Assembly: GCF_021596945.1 (NCBI RefSeq)
Contig: NZ_CP063779.1
Span: 251,501 to 315,500 of the forward strand
Length of the DNA: 64,000 bases
Direction of reading: 5' to 3'
DNA from: Mongoliitalea daihaiensis
GTDB lineage: Bacteria > Bacteroidota > Bacteroidia > Cytophagales > Cyclobacteriaceae
The translations under genes were made by a program, and so were the position numbers. The notes under the pieces are model-generated. The model ran no database searches, was not told the DNA's origin, and saw only the letters and a program-made list of their open reading frames with translations. This document shows, one piece after another, positions 1 through 13,200 of the stretch (positions within the stretch are counted from its first letter, which is position 1; each line of letters starts with the position of its first letter).

Positions 1-3000
1 GCTGCCTGCTGCAATTACCGCATCAGGGCCTGCATTCGATGTGGCCAGTCTGTACAAGGTCAGCACCATCGTATCTGTTGCTGTTCCTCCTGCTCCTGTA
101 ACCGTGATCGTCAACTGTACCTGTCCGCTTTCGAAGTCTGCAGCACTTGGCGTGTACACAGCGTTGATCGCTGTTACATCGTCAAAGCTTCCGCTGCCGC
201 TTGTGCTCCACTGTACCGTGCCGTTCACTGCCGTAGCTCCTGCCAACGTGTAGCTCACTTCATCTATACACAATTCATCATCAGCGCCCGCATTCGCAGC
301 AGGATTCTCGCTGATCGTCAAGATCATCGTATCTACCGCATCACCGCAAGTGCCCAATCCTGAAGCTGTCAGTGTAAGCGTTACTGTCGCTTCACCGTTG
401 ACAAACGTCAAGGCTGTTAAATCAGGAGTGAATGTAGGGTTCAACGCGTTCGCATTGTTGAACGTACCGCTTGCTGCACTCCAGGTTACTGTTCCGAAGT
501 TGGTAGCCGTAGCTCCGCTTAGGGTATAGCTGCCGCCTGCTGCAATTACTGCATCAGGACCTGCATTCGATGTGGCCAGTCTGTACAAGGTCAGCACCAT
601 CGTATCTGTTGCTGTTCCACCTGCTCCTGTCACCGTAATGGTCAACTGTACCTGTCCACTTTCGAAGTCTGCAGCACTTGGCGTGTACACAGCGTTGATC
701 GCTGTCACATCATCAAAGCTTCCGCTGCCGCTTGTGCTCCACTGTACCGTGCCGTTCACTGCCGTAGCTCCTGCTAACGTGTAGCTTACTTCATCTATAC
801 ACAATTCATCATCAGCGCCTGCATTCGCAGCAGGATTCTCGCTGATCGTCAAGATCATCGTATCTACCGCATCACCGCAAGTACCAAGACCTGTTGCTGT
901 TAAGGTCAATTCTACCGTGGCTACTCCACCTGTGAAGGTCAAGGAACCTAGGTCTGGCGTATACGTCGCATTCAACGCATTCGCATTGTTGAACGTACCG
1001 CTAGCTGCACTCCAGGTTACTGTTCCGAAGTTCGTAGCCGTAGCTCCGCTCAATGTGAAGCTGCTGCCTGCTACGATTACCGCATCAGGGCCGGCATTCG
1101 ATGTGGCCAGTCTGTACAAGGTCAGCACCATCGTGTCTGTTGCTGTTCCTCCTGCTCCTGTCACCGTGATCGTCAACTGTACCTGTCCGCTTTCGAAGTC
1201 TGCAGCACTTGGCGTGTAAACAGCATTGATCGCTGTCACATCGTCAAAGCTACCGCTGCCGCTTGTGCTCCACTGTACCGTGCCGTTCACTGCCGTAGCA
1301 CCTGCCAACGTGTAGCTCACTTCATCTATACACAATTCATCATCAGCGCCCGCATTCGCAGCAGGATTCTCGCTGATCGTCAAGATCATCGTATCCACTG
1401 CATCACCGCAAGTTCCCAATCCTGAAGCTGTTAGTGTAAGCGTTACTGTCGCTTCACCGTTAACAAACGTCAAGGCTGTTAAGTCAGGAGTGAATGTAGG
1501 GTTCAACGCGTTCGCATTGTTGAACGTGCCACTTGCTGCACTCCAGGTCAAGCCTGCAAAGTTGCTTGCAGTTGCTCCTGATAATGTATAGCTGCTGCCT
1601 GCTGCAATTACCGCATCAGGTCCGGCATTCGATGTGGCCAGTCTGTACAAGGTCAGCACCATCGTATCTGTTGCTGTTCCTCCTGCTCCTGTCACCGTAA
1701 TGGTCAACTGTACCTGTCCGCTTTCAAAGTCTGCAGCACTTGGCGTGTACACAGCGTTGATCGCTGTTACATCGTCAAAGCTTCCGCTGCCGCTTGTGCT
1801 CCACTGTACCGTGCCGTTCACTGCCGTAGCACCTGCCAACGTGTAGCTCACTTCATCTATACACAATTCATCATCAGCGCCTGCATTCGCAGCAGGATTC
1901 TCACTGATCGTCAAGATCATCGTATCCACTGCATCACCGCAAGTACCCAGACCTGTTGCTGTCAAGGTTAATTCTACCGTAGCAACTCCACCTGTAAAGG
2001 TCAAGGAACCTAGGTCTGGCGTATACGTCGCATTCAACGCATTCGCATTGTTGAACGTACCGCTTGCTGCACTCCAAGTTACTGTTCCGAAGTTGGTGGC
2101 TGTTGCTCCTGATAGGGTATAGCTGCTGCCTGCTGCGATTACCGCATCAGGTCCGGCATTCGATGTGGCCAGTCTGTACAAGGTCAGCACCATCGTATCT
2201 GTAGCCGTTCCTCCTGCGCCCGTTACCGTGATCGTCAACTGTACCTGTCCGCTTTCAAAGTCTGCAGCACTTGGCGTGTAAACAGCATTGATCGCTGTTA
2301 CATCGTCAAAGCTTCCGCTGCCACTTGTGCTCCACTGTACCGTGCCGTTCACTGCCGTAGCACCTGCCAACGTGTAGCTCACTTCATCTATACACAATTC
2401 ATCATCAGCGCCCGCATTCGCAGCTGGATTCTCGCTGATCGTCAAGATCATCGTATCCACTGCATCACCGCAAGTTCCAAGACCTGTTGCTGTTAAGGTT
2501 AATTCTACCGTGGCTACTCCACCTGTAAAGGTCAAGGAACCTAGGTCTGGCGTATACGTCGCATTCAACGCATTCGCATTGTTGAACGTACCGCTTGCTG
2601 CACTCCAAGTTACTGTTCCGAAGTTGGTAGCCGTAGCTCCTGATAATGTGAAGCTGCTGCCTGCTGCAATTACAGCATCAGGGCCTGCATTCGACGTGGC
2701 CAGTCTGTACAAGGTCAGCACCATCGTGTCTGTTGCTGTTCCACCTGCTCCTGTAACCGTGATCGTCAACTGTACCTGTCCGCTTTCAAAGTCTGCAGCA
2801 CTTGGCGTGTACACAGCGTTGATCGCTGTTACATCGTCAAAGCTTCCGCTGCCGCTTGTGCTCCACTGTACCGTGCCGTTCACTGCCGTAGCTCCTGCCA
2901 ACGTGTAGCTCACTTCATCTATACACAATTCATCATCAGCGCCTGCATTGGCTGCTGGGTTCTCGCTGATCGTCAAGATCATCGTATCCACTGCATCACC

Positions 3001-4286
3001 GCAAGTACCAAGACCTGTTGCTGTTAAGGTCAATTCTATCGTGGCTACTCCACCTGCAAAGGTCAAGGAACCTAGGTCTGGCGTATACGTCGCATTCAAC
3101 GCGTTCGCATTGTTGAACGTGCCACTTGCTGCACTCCAGGTAACTGTTCCGAAGTTCGTAGCTGTTGCTCCACTCAATGTGAAGCTGCTGCCTGCTGCAA
3201 TTACCGCATCAGGGCCTGCATTCGATGTGGCCAGTCTGTACAAGGTCAGCACCATCGTGTCTGTTGCTGTTCCTCCTGCTCCTGTCACCGTGATCGTCAA
3301 CTGTACCTGTCCGCTTTCGAAGTCTGCAGCACTTGGCGTGTAAACAGCGTTGATCGCTGTTACATCATCAAAGCTTCCGCTGCCACTTGTGCTCCACTGT
3401 ACCGTGCCGTTCACTGCCGTAGCACCTGCCAACGTGTAGCTCACTTCATCTATACACAATTCATCATCAGCGCCCGCATTGGCTGCTGGATTCTCGCTGA
3501 TCGTCAAGATCATCGTATCCACTGCATCACCGCAAGTTCCCAATCCTGAAGCTGTCAGTGTAAGCGTTACTGTCGCTTCACCGTTGACAAACGTCAAGGC
3601 TGTTAAATCAGGAGTGAATGTAGGATTCAACGCATTCGCATTGTTGAACGTACCGCTTGCTGCACTCCAAGTTACTGTTCCGAAGTTGGTGGCTGTTGCT
3701 CCGCTTAGGGTATAGCTGCTGCCTGCTGCAATTACCGCATTAGGTCCGGCATTCGATGTGGCCAGTCTGTACAAGGTCAGCACCATCGTGTCTGTTGCTG
3801 TTCCTCCTGCACCCGTTACCGTGATCGTCAACTGTACCTGTCCGCTTTCGAAGTCTGCAGCACTTGGCGTATAAACAGCATTGATCGCTGTTACATCATC
3901 AAAGCTTCCGCTGCCACTTGTGCTCCACTGTACCGTGCCGTTCACTGCCGTAGCACCTGCCAACGTGTAGCTCACTTCATCTATACACAATTCATCATCA
4001 GCGCCCGCATTGGCTGCTGGATTCTCGCTGATCGTCAAGATCATCGTATCCACTGCATCACCGCAAGTACCAAGACCTGTTGCTGTCAAGGTCAATTCTA
4101 TCGTGGCTACTCCACCTGTAAAGGTCAAGGAACCTAGGTCTGGCGTATACGTCGCATTCAACGCATTCGCATTGTTGAACGTGCCACTTGCTGCACTCCA
4201 AGTTACTGTTCCGAAGTTGGTGGCTGTTGCTCCACTCAATGTGAAGCTGCTGCCTGCTGCGATTACCGCATCAGGTCCGGCATTCG
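1..4286 (-). repeat. Eight 531-bp (177-aa) tandem repeats in the adhesin gene
   Basis: The same junction (GATGTGGCCAGTCTGTACAA) occurs at 38, 569, 1100, 1631, 2162, 2693, 3224 and 3755, with a degenerate ninth at 4286, giving an exact 531-bp period. Each unit encodes two Ig-like domains: one begins [19 protein letters not shown] and the other [18 protein letters not shown]. Copies are nearly identical and frame-preserving. They are visibly more GC-rich than the rest of the window. The array probably continues beyond base 1. Confidence 0.97.
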
Positions 4287-7200
4287 ATGTGGCAGCTCTG
4301 AAAAGTCTTAAGACAAAGCTATCCGAAACAGGCGTACAACCACCTGAAGTAGAAATTGTAAGCGTTACTTGCCCTGACTCATAATCAGATGCGCTTGGCG
4401 TGTAGATTGCATCAAGTGCGGTTATATTATCAAATGTACCTGAACCAGACGTACTCCAAATCACTGTAGTGCTTGAAGTTCCATTCAATTGAATGAATCC
4501 ATTTGGTAAAGAACATAAATCTTCTCCTGTTGAGCCAGCAGATACAGTTTCCGCCGCAGGCTGCCCTATTGTTATGTTGCTGAGCGTTGTCTCACAGCCG
4601 TTCGCATCTCTCACAGTCACACTGTACGTGCCCGCTCCGATACCTGTCAAATCCTGGGTAGATAAACCGTTGCTCCACTGATACGTGTACGGCGCTGTGC
4701 CTCCTGTAACCGTGATGTCGATCGAACCGTCCAATGATCCGAAGCAGCTCGCATCTGTTTGTGTGGTGACCGTTGCAGACAGAGCCTCTGCAGGTTCGGT
4801 AATCGTCACTTCAACCGTCGCCGTGTTGCTGTTTGCATCCGTAACCGTTACCGTATAGGTACCGGCAGTCAGACCCGCGAAGGTATTGGCCGTAGGTACC
4901 GTGCCGCCTGTGATACTGTAGGTATATGGCGCAACTCCGCCTGATGCAAGCACCGTAATACTGCCATCACTACCTTCAAAACAGCTCACATTCGTACTGC
5001 TTACCAAACTCAACACCAAGCCAGCCGGCTCCGTAATGTTGAACGACACATCAAAGCTACAGCCGTTATTGTCTGTAACTCTAACCGTGTAAGCTCCCGC
5101 TGAAAGGCCTCCGAAGACTCCTGTTCCGTTGGATGTGCCTGCACCTAAAAGTGTGTAAGTAATCGGTGCGGTACCGCCAACAGCAGTAACCGTCACAGAT
5201 CCGTTGCTTCCTCCAGCAACCGTAACCATATTGATAGTGGTCACAGAGGCGGTAAGCGTACTGTTGCTATTCGTAATGTTGAATGTCGTCTCTGCACCGC
5301 AGCCGTCACCGTTTGTGAACACTGCCGTATAGAAGCCCGCTCCCAATCCTGTGATCTCAAGGGCCGTTCCGCCTGTGATTGCAATAGCTGCTCCACCGTT
5401 CAAGCTCACCGTTCCGTCTCCACTTGATATCAAGGTCACAGAACCGACACTTGCATTACACTCTGTATTTTCTGTCGCAGTCACTGTCAGCGTTTCCGCC
5501 GCAGGCTGTCCTATTGTTATGTTGCTGAGCGTTGTCTCACAACCATTCGCATCTCTCACAGTCACACTGTACGTGCCCGCTCCGATACCTGTCAAATCCT
5601 GGGTAGATAAACCGTTGCTCCACTGATACGTGTACGGCGCTGTGCCTCCTGTAACCGTGATGTCGATCGAACCGTCCAATGATCCGAAGCAGCTCGCATC
5701 TGTTTGTGTGGTGACCGTTGCAGACAGAGCCTCTGCAGGTTCGGTAATCGTCACTTCAACCGTCGCCGTATTGCTGTTTGCATCCGTAACCGTTACCGTA
5801 TAGGTACCGGCAGTCAGAGCCGCGAAGGTATTGGCCGTAGGTACCGTGCCGCCTGTGATACTGTAGGTATATGGCGCAACTCCGCCTGATGCAAGCACCG
5901 TAATACTGCCATCACTGCCTTCAAAACAGCTCACATTCGTACTGCTTACCAAACTCAACACCAAGCCAGCCGGCTCCGTAATGTTGAACGACACATCAAA
6001 GCTACAGCCGTTATTGTCTGTAACTCTAACCGTGTAAGCTCCCGCTGAAAGGTCTCCGAAGACTCCTGTTCCGTTGGATGTGCCTGCACCTAAAAGTGTG
6101 TAAGTAATCGGTGCGGTACCGCCAACAGCAGCAACCGTCACAGATCCGTTGCTTCCCCCAGCAACCGTAACCATATTGATAGTGGTCACAGAGGCGGTAA
6201 GCGTACTGTTTGTATTTATAATGTTAAAGCCTATCTCTCCTACACATATTCCTTCTGAAACAGCAGTATAGAAGCCCGCAGAAAGACCAGTAAAGGTACT
6301 GCCGGATGCTTGGGTAACCCCGTTTACCGAAATGTCACTGCCGTCAGAGGATGTCAACACCACACTACCAACAGTTGCATTACATTCCGTATTCACAATT
6401 GATGAAGCTGTTATTGTCACAACATCAGGTGCAGACAATGTATAGGTAGGACTCGCCAACGTACAACCATTCGCATCGCGGATGGTGACTGTGTATGCTC
6501 CCGCACCTACATTTATCAGGTTGGATCCAGACTGTCCATTGCTCCACACATAGGTATATGGACCAGTACCGCCCGAAACTGTCAACACAATACCGCCGTC
6601 AGTACCACCAAAACAGGTAGGATTGGAAAGAGTTGCATCGTCTATCGCTAGGGAGGATAAGGCACCTGTAATCAAAACAGGAACTAAATTAGATTCACAA
6701 CCATTTGCATCTATGGTTCTGAATAAATAGTTACCTGGTGCAAGATTCGAAATAACCGAACCACTTGGTATGAAAGCTCCTCCGTCTAAGGAATAGCTGT
6801 AGGCATAAGCACCTGTGCCACCCATAGCACTGATACGGACCACAGCATCATTCTCTCCAAAACAAGTCTCATTACTTACGCTAATCAAGGAAGTGAGCAA
6901 TGGATTTGGCACACTCAAGGTTATGGCGACAGTGAAGCTACAGCCATTAGAGTCTGTAACCAACACATTGTAATTACCCGCAGGAAGATCTTCAAACACA
7001 CCCGTGGCATTGGATTCACCAGTTTCTAAAATTCTAAATGTATAGTCTCCGGAACCACCTGTAGTTCCAATGGTAAATGAACCATCTACCTGACCTGCGC
7101 AAGAAATATTTTCAAATACATCTACAAAAGCTTCGAGGTCACTATTGGTATTGATGACATTAAAGCTTACCTCTTCGCTACAACCAGTAGCAGTACTAAA

Positions 7201-10200
7201 TACAGCCGTATAGAAACCTGCATTTAAGTTGCTGAATGTGGCACTTAAAGTACCCTCAGTAACCGTTGCTGATTGACCTGCAACGGTAATAGTACCGGCA
7301 GAACTCACAGTGAAAGTAACAGAACCTTCAGATGCATTACATACCGTATTAACGATCGTATCAACATCTATGAACGTAGTACAAACAGGGGTAGGTTCAG
7401 TATTATTTTGTGGACCAGTTCCATCAGGATCTGGATCAAATCCATTTTGTGAAGTATCCGTGACTTCGAAACCATTAAATTCGGCAGAAGCCAAAACATT
7501 GCTTTCATACGTTCCTGTTAAGCTCGGTTCTAGGTCAACAACTACGAATAAATCTTTCTCTTCTCCGATCTCCAATTCATTTATTGGATTGCTCAACAAT
7601 CGTATGTCAGAATCTCCATTAAAAGCTCCATTGACAATCAAAGAATCAGAAGTCACACTGACTACATCAAAATTACCTGCCCCGTAGGCATTTACCATAT
7701 CAAAATTAATCTGCACCTTTTCTAAAGGTGTATTACCGAAGTTTTTTACCCGGATTTGATAGGTAGCTCGGAAGGTTGTGGCAGGAGCTGCATTTCTAAC
7801 GACTGATACCAATTCTTTGGCTACCCCAATTTTAGGATCACCGTTTTCTACTGTTACCACCAAGAAGAATGGAGGGGAAGGACAATTGGTCGGAGCTGGC
7901 CCAAAAGGTTGTATGGTGTAGGTAATTGCACCATCTGCAGGACCCACATTCACCAAAATATCATCAATCAATGCTCCTGATCCCGAGGCTGTAAAGCCAG
8001 TTACTGTACCAATAGTATTTACTGCTGTCCAGGTATAAGTGGTACCTGGAACATTGGAAGTTATGGTATAACCGACATTTTCCCCGCTCAAAATAGTTTT
8101 GGTAGAATTGGATGTAACTATCGGAGTTGGATTAACTGTGATCGTAAATGTCTCTGCAGGTCCTTCACAACCCCCATCGAAACGAGGCGTCACCGTGATT
8201 TCTCCAACTATTGGAAGAGCTCCAAAATTCACCGCATTGAAAGAGATATTGCCGGAACCAGTTGCCGCCAATCCAATACTTGGGTTGTTATTCACCCAAG
8301 TATAAGTAGTCAAACCACCCGTTCTATCCGTCGTAAAATTAACTTGGGTTAAGTCATTCCCACAAACTTCAATATCTGCCACTGGATCTACCTGAGCGGT
8401 AGGGTTTACTGTAATCGTAAATGTCTCGCTTCTACTATTGTCAAAGCAGGAAACTCCATCATTTTCAAACACAGGAGTTACTGTAATAGTAGCCGAAATA
8501 GGCGCAGTCCCCGTGTTAACAGCATCAAATGTAAATGTCGCAGTACCATTGTTGCCTCCATCAGAAATACTTCCGGAAGCTGCTAAGCCTATTGCTGTAT
8601 TGTCATTTAACCAATTGTATGTAGTTGCTCCTCCTGTATTATTGGTTGTGAAGCTGATAGTTGTTTCTTCGTCATTACATACTGTTTGATCTGCAGGATC
8701 ATTGACCTGACCCCATGGATTGACCGTAATAGTAAAGGTATCCGATGCACCTGGACAACTCACTCCATCATTGGTAAAGGTTGGTGTAACTGTAATCGTC
8801 GCAACGATCGGTGCAGTTCCTGTATTAATAGCATTAAATAACGGAACATTTCCGGATCCAGAAGCAGCCAGTCCAATTCCAGGTGTATTATTTACCCATT
8901 CATACGTAACTGTACCCCCTGTATTGGTAGTACCAAATCCTGGAATACTTACATCTTCTGCGGCATTACAAACAACGGCATCTGTTGGTACTACTACAGT
9001 TGCACTTGGATTCACAGTGATGTCCACATTGATAGGGTCGCCTGCACAGTCTCCAATAAATGGAGTCACTACATATCGAACCACTCCGGGCGAAGTGCCT
9101 GAATTGACCAATGTTTGAACAATTTCGCTGAGCGTACCAGCCGTATGGTTAGTAAACCCTGTGATAGCACCTCCTGTTGGAGCCGTCTGAACCGCTGCCG
9201 TCCAACGATAGAACACTGCGGATGTTCCTGTAGAAACGGTGCTCAGTACAATTCCTGTATCATCTCCAGTACAGATAGTCTCATTGGCTGGAGTGGCTTC
9301 AACTTTTGGTGTCGGGTTCAGCGTAACTGTTACCGTAAAGTCTTCTCCAACGCAGCTTCCTGATGTTGGTGTTACCGTATAGACAACTGTCTGAACTGCA
9401 TCAGTATCATTTGTTAAAGTACCAGAAATATTACTACCTGAGCCATCCACTTCACCCGTAACATTCGCATTAGGAGTTACTATCCATGAATAGGTAGTTC
9501 CTAATGGTACAATATCTCCTCCTACGCCATTGGTAGGAGTAATGGTAAATGTTCCATCATCACAAATTTCAGCAGTTTTATCAGCAATCTCCGGAGTTGG
9601 ATTAACTGTAACAACTATAGTAAATGGCTGTCCTACACATGAACCGTCAGTTCCTGAAGTCGGGGTGACAGTATATGTAATCGTCTGGACAACATTAGTT
9701 GTATTTCTCAAAGTCTGAGAAATCTGGGTAATCCCAGCCGCTGCACTTGCACTTGCTCCCGTTATATTTGGATTCGTTGAAATGGTCCAGGTATACGTGG
9801 TATTCGCTGGGACAATATCTCCTCCTACACCATTTTCAGGATTAATGGTGAATGCATCATTAGAACAAATCTCTGCTGTTTTATTGGCAACTTCCGGGGT
9901 TGGGTTGACCGTTACGGTCAAATCAAAGACAGGGCCTACACAACCTTGTGCAGAAATTGGTGTAACTTCATACGTTAGGCTTTGAGCAACATTGGTAGTA
10001 TTTCTTAAAGTTTGAGAAATGGATGCTTGGGCTGTTGCTTGCGTACCCTGACCAGTAATGTTTGCATTATTGGTTTTTACTGTCCAAGTATAAGTTGTTC
10101 CAGCCGGAACAATATTTCCTCCACCATTAACAGGAGTAAAGATGAAGGCAGAGTTAGAACAAGATTCCGTATTACTATCCTGTACAAATGGCTTAGGATT

Positions 10201-13200
10201 CACCGTGACAGTAACATCAAATGGTAATCCGACACAATTTCCCTGTTCGCCTGAAGTCGGTGTCAATCGATAAACAATTGTTTGAACCGTATTGGTAAGA
10301 TTGGTAAGCGTTTGTTCAAATGTCAATTGACCAACAGCCTGTCCTTCTTGACCGGTAAGGTTGGCATTGTTTGTTTGTATAACCCAAGTATAGGTAGTAT
10401 TGGCTGGTACGATATCCCCTGAAGAACCACTCTGATCGATTGGCGTGAGAGAAACCGTGCCTTCTGAACAAATTGCCGCAGGTGCTTTTGGTGCAATCTC
10501 TGGTGTAGGATTTACAGTAACCGTAACAGTGAAGGTTTCCCCATCGCAAGTACCTGATCTTGGAGTGACTGTATACACTACTTCTTGTGGTACAGGTGTC
10601 AGGTTACGCAAAGTTTGTCCAATGCTAGCCTGAGGAGTTGCAACATTACTTTGTCCGGTAACATTGGCATTGGCTGCTACTGTCCAAGTATAGGTTGTAC
10701 CTACTGGAACAATATCATCGTTGGATGTGCCGCCGTCTTGAACAGGTGTCACAGAGAAGCCTGTATTAGAGCAGGTTTCCAAAGCTACGTTGGCAATTCT
10801 TGGTCTAGGATTGACCGTTACTGTGATATCAAATGTCTCACCAACGCAAGAGCCTGCTGCTCCCGACGTTGGGGTAACTCTATAGACAATTGTTTGAACT
10901 GTATTCGTGGTATTGTCAAGAGTTTGTGTAAATGAAGACTGATCAGTACCGCTTGTTTGTCCCGTCAAATTTATATTGTCCGTTAGGATCGTCCATGTAT
11001 AGGTCGTACCCGCCGGTACAATATCACCCCCAACGCCATTGGTTGGAGTGACGTTGATCAAACCATCGTCACAGACTGTGACTGTCTTATCGACAATTTG
11101 AGGAGTAGGGTCCACCGTAATGGTAAAAGTCGTAGGTGTTCCTACACAACTTACACCACTATTGGTATAGGTTGGTGTGACTGTAATGGTAGCTGTAATA
11201 GGAATATTTGTGGTGTTGGTAGCTGTAAAGCTTGGGATACCGGTCACATTTCCTCCACTATTGGCAGCAAGACCAATTGCTGTGTTGTTATTCGTCCAGG
11301 TATAGGTGGTAGTCCCATCAGTTCTACTTGTACCAAAGGTGACCTCATTAGTTGCTGCAGCTTCACAGAGCGTTTGATTTGCTATAGTATTTACCTGACC
11401 ACTTGGATTAACAGTAATAGTAAATGTCTTGCTTGGTCCAGGACATGATTGCCCACCATTGGTAAATGTTGGTGTCACCGTAACTGTTCCTGTAAGCTGT
11501 GCATTGCTTGTATTCAATGCTGTGAAAGAAATATTACCTGTTCCACTAGCTGCTATACCAATGGCGTCCCCCACATAGGTCCATGCATAGGTCGTAGTTC
11601 CACCAGTATTTCCTGTAGAGAAGTTCACATTGGTTGGCTGATTATGGCAGACAACTCGGTCAATAATATCATTTACTTGACCAAGTGGATTAATGGTAAT
11701 AGTGAAGTTCCTTGCCGGTCCAGTACAACTTACTCCGTCTTTGGTGTAAGTCATGGTAACAGATACAGTTCTTGAGGTTGGTGCAGTACCTATATTAATC
11801 GCAGTGAATGCAGGAAGGTTACCCGTTCCGCTATTGGCCGGAAGACCTATGGTTGTTCCATTAGTGACCGACCAATTGTAAGTCACATTGTCGAAATCAG
11901 TCTGACTGGTGGTAAATACTGTCTCAGGAACTGATGCGTCATGACAATGCACTTGTGCAACTGGCTGATTAGCAATTCCATTTGGCAACACTTGTACATC
12001 CACAAACTGAGCAGGGCCTGTACACGCTCCAATGGCCGGTGTCACTGTATATCTGACCACCGCTGGCGCATTAGAAGTATTGGTAATGACCTGACCAGTC
12101 GGTGCTCCACTACCACTTGAGGTAAATGTAGCAGTTCCAGATTGTATGGCTGCAGTCCAAGTGTAGGTTACACCTGGAGTGGTGCCTGTAATTGTAGTAG
12201 CAAGTCCAATATTCGTGGTGCTGCCAGAACAAATAGTAGCTGCATTATTCGTAATCGATACATTTGGTGTAGGCTGAACAGTCACTGTCACTGTAAATGA
12301 CCCACCTGTACAAGAGCCTACTCCTACCCCACCAACAGGTGTCACTGTATAAACTACTTGTTGGGCAGTTAATGAATTATTGGTAAGTGTTTGAGAAATG
12401 GTTGACTGCGGTTCAGTTTCATTACTTTCCCCAGTCACATTCGGATTGTCAACAACCGTCCAAGTGTAGGTTGTGCCTGCAGGCACTACATCTCCGCCCA
12501 CTCCGTTAACAGGAGTTACGGTAAAGCTTGTTTCGTTACAAATGGTGGTTGTTTTGGCAGCAATCGTTGGAACCGGATTTACTGTAATTGTAAAGACCTC
12601 TGGGTTACCAAACCCTGTAACCCCATTATTGGTAAATTCAGGAGTGACAGTAATCGTAGCCACTCTTGCAACACTAGTAGGATTAACCGCAGTGAAGGAA
12701 CCAATATTTCCAGTTCCTGATGCAGCCAAACCTATAGAAGAATTAGAGTTAACCCAATTAAAGGTAGTACCAGGAACAGACGTTCCAAATACGACTGCAT
12801 TTGTGCCTTCATTTGCACAAAGTTCTTGACTGGTTACAGGAAGAACGTCAGGGGTAGGGTTAACTGTCACAGTGAAAGTGAAGTCATCTCCCTGGCAACT
12901 CGTTGGCGCTGGACCAGATGGTGAAATGGTGTAGGTTACGGTCAATGGAATATTGGATGAATTAACCAACACATCATTGATACTATTCCCAGAAGAAGAT
13001 GCTGTATTTCCAGTAACTGACCCAGAAGCGACCGAAGTCCAAGTAAAGGTTGTTCCTGGAACATCTGCTGTAATGATATATGCTACATCATCCCCATCTC
13101 GGATGGTTTTGGAATTAGCTGAAGTAACTACAGGCACTGGGTTGACTACTACCTGCACTGCATTTGAAATCTCTGTACATTCATTTGGTCCAATAGGACT

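Noticed and set aside
1-4286. Regular repeats as a possible CRISPR array
   Set aside because: The units are 531 bp, coding and without unique spacers.
41-4944. Many plus-strand frames of 60-130 codons, several starting [11 protein letters not shown] or [11 protein letters not shown]
   Set aside because: They are antisense readings of the 531-bp and SprB repeats in the adhesin gene. They recur at the repeat period and have no features of their own.
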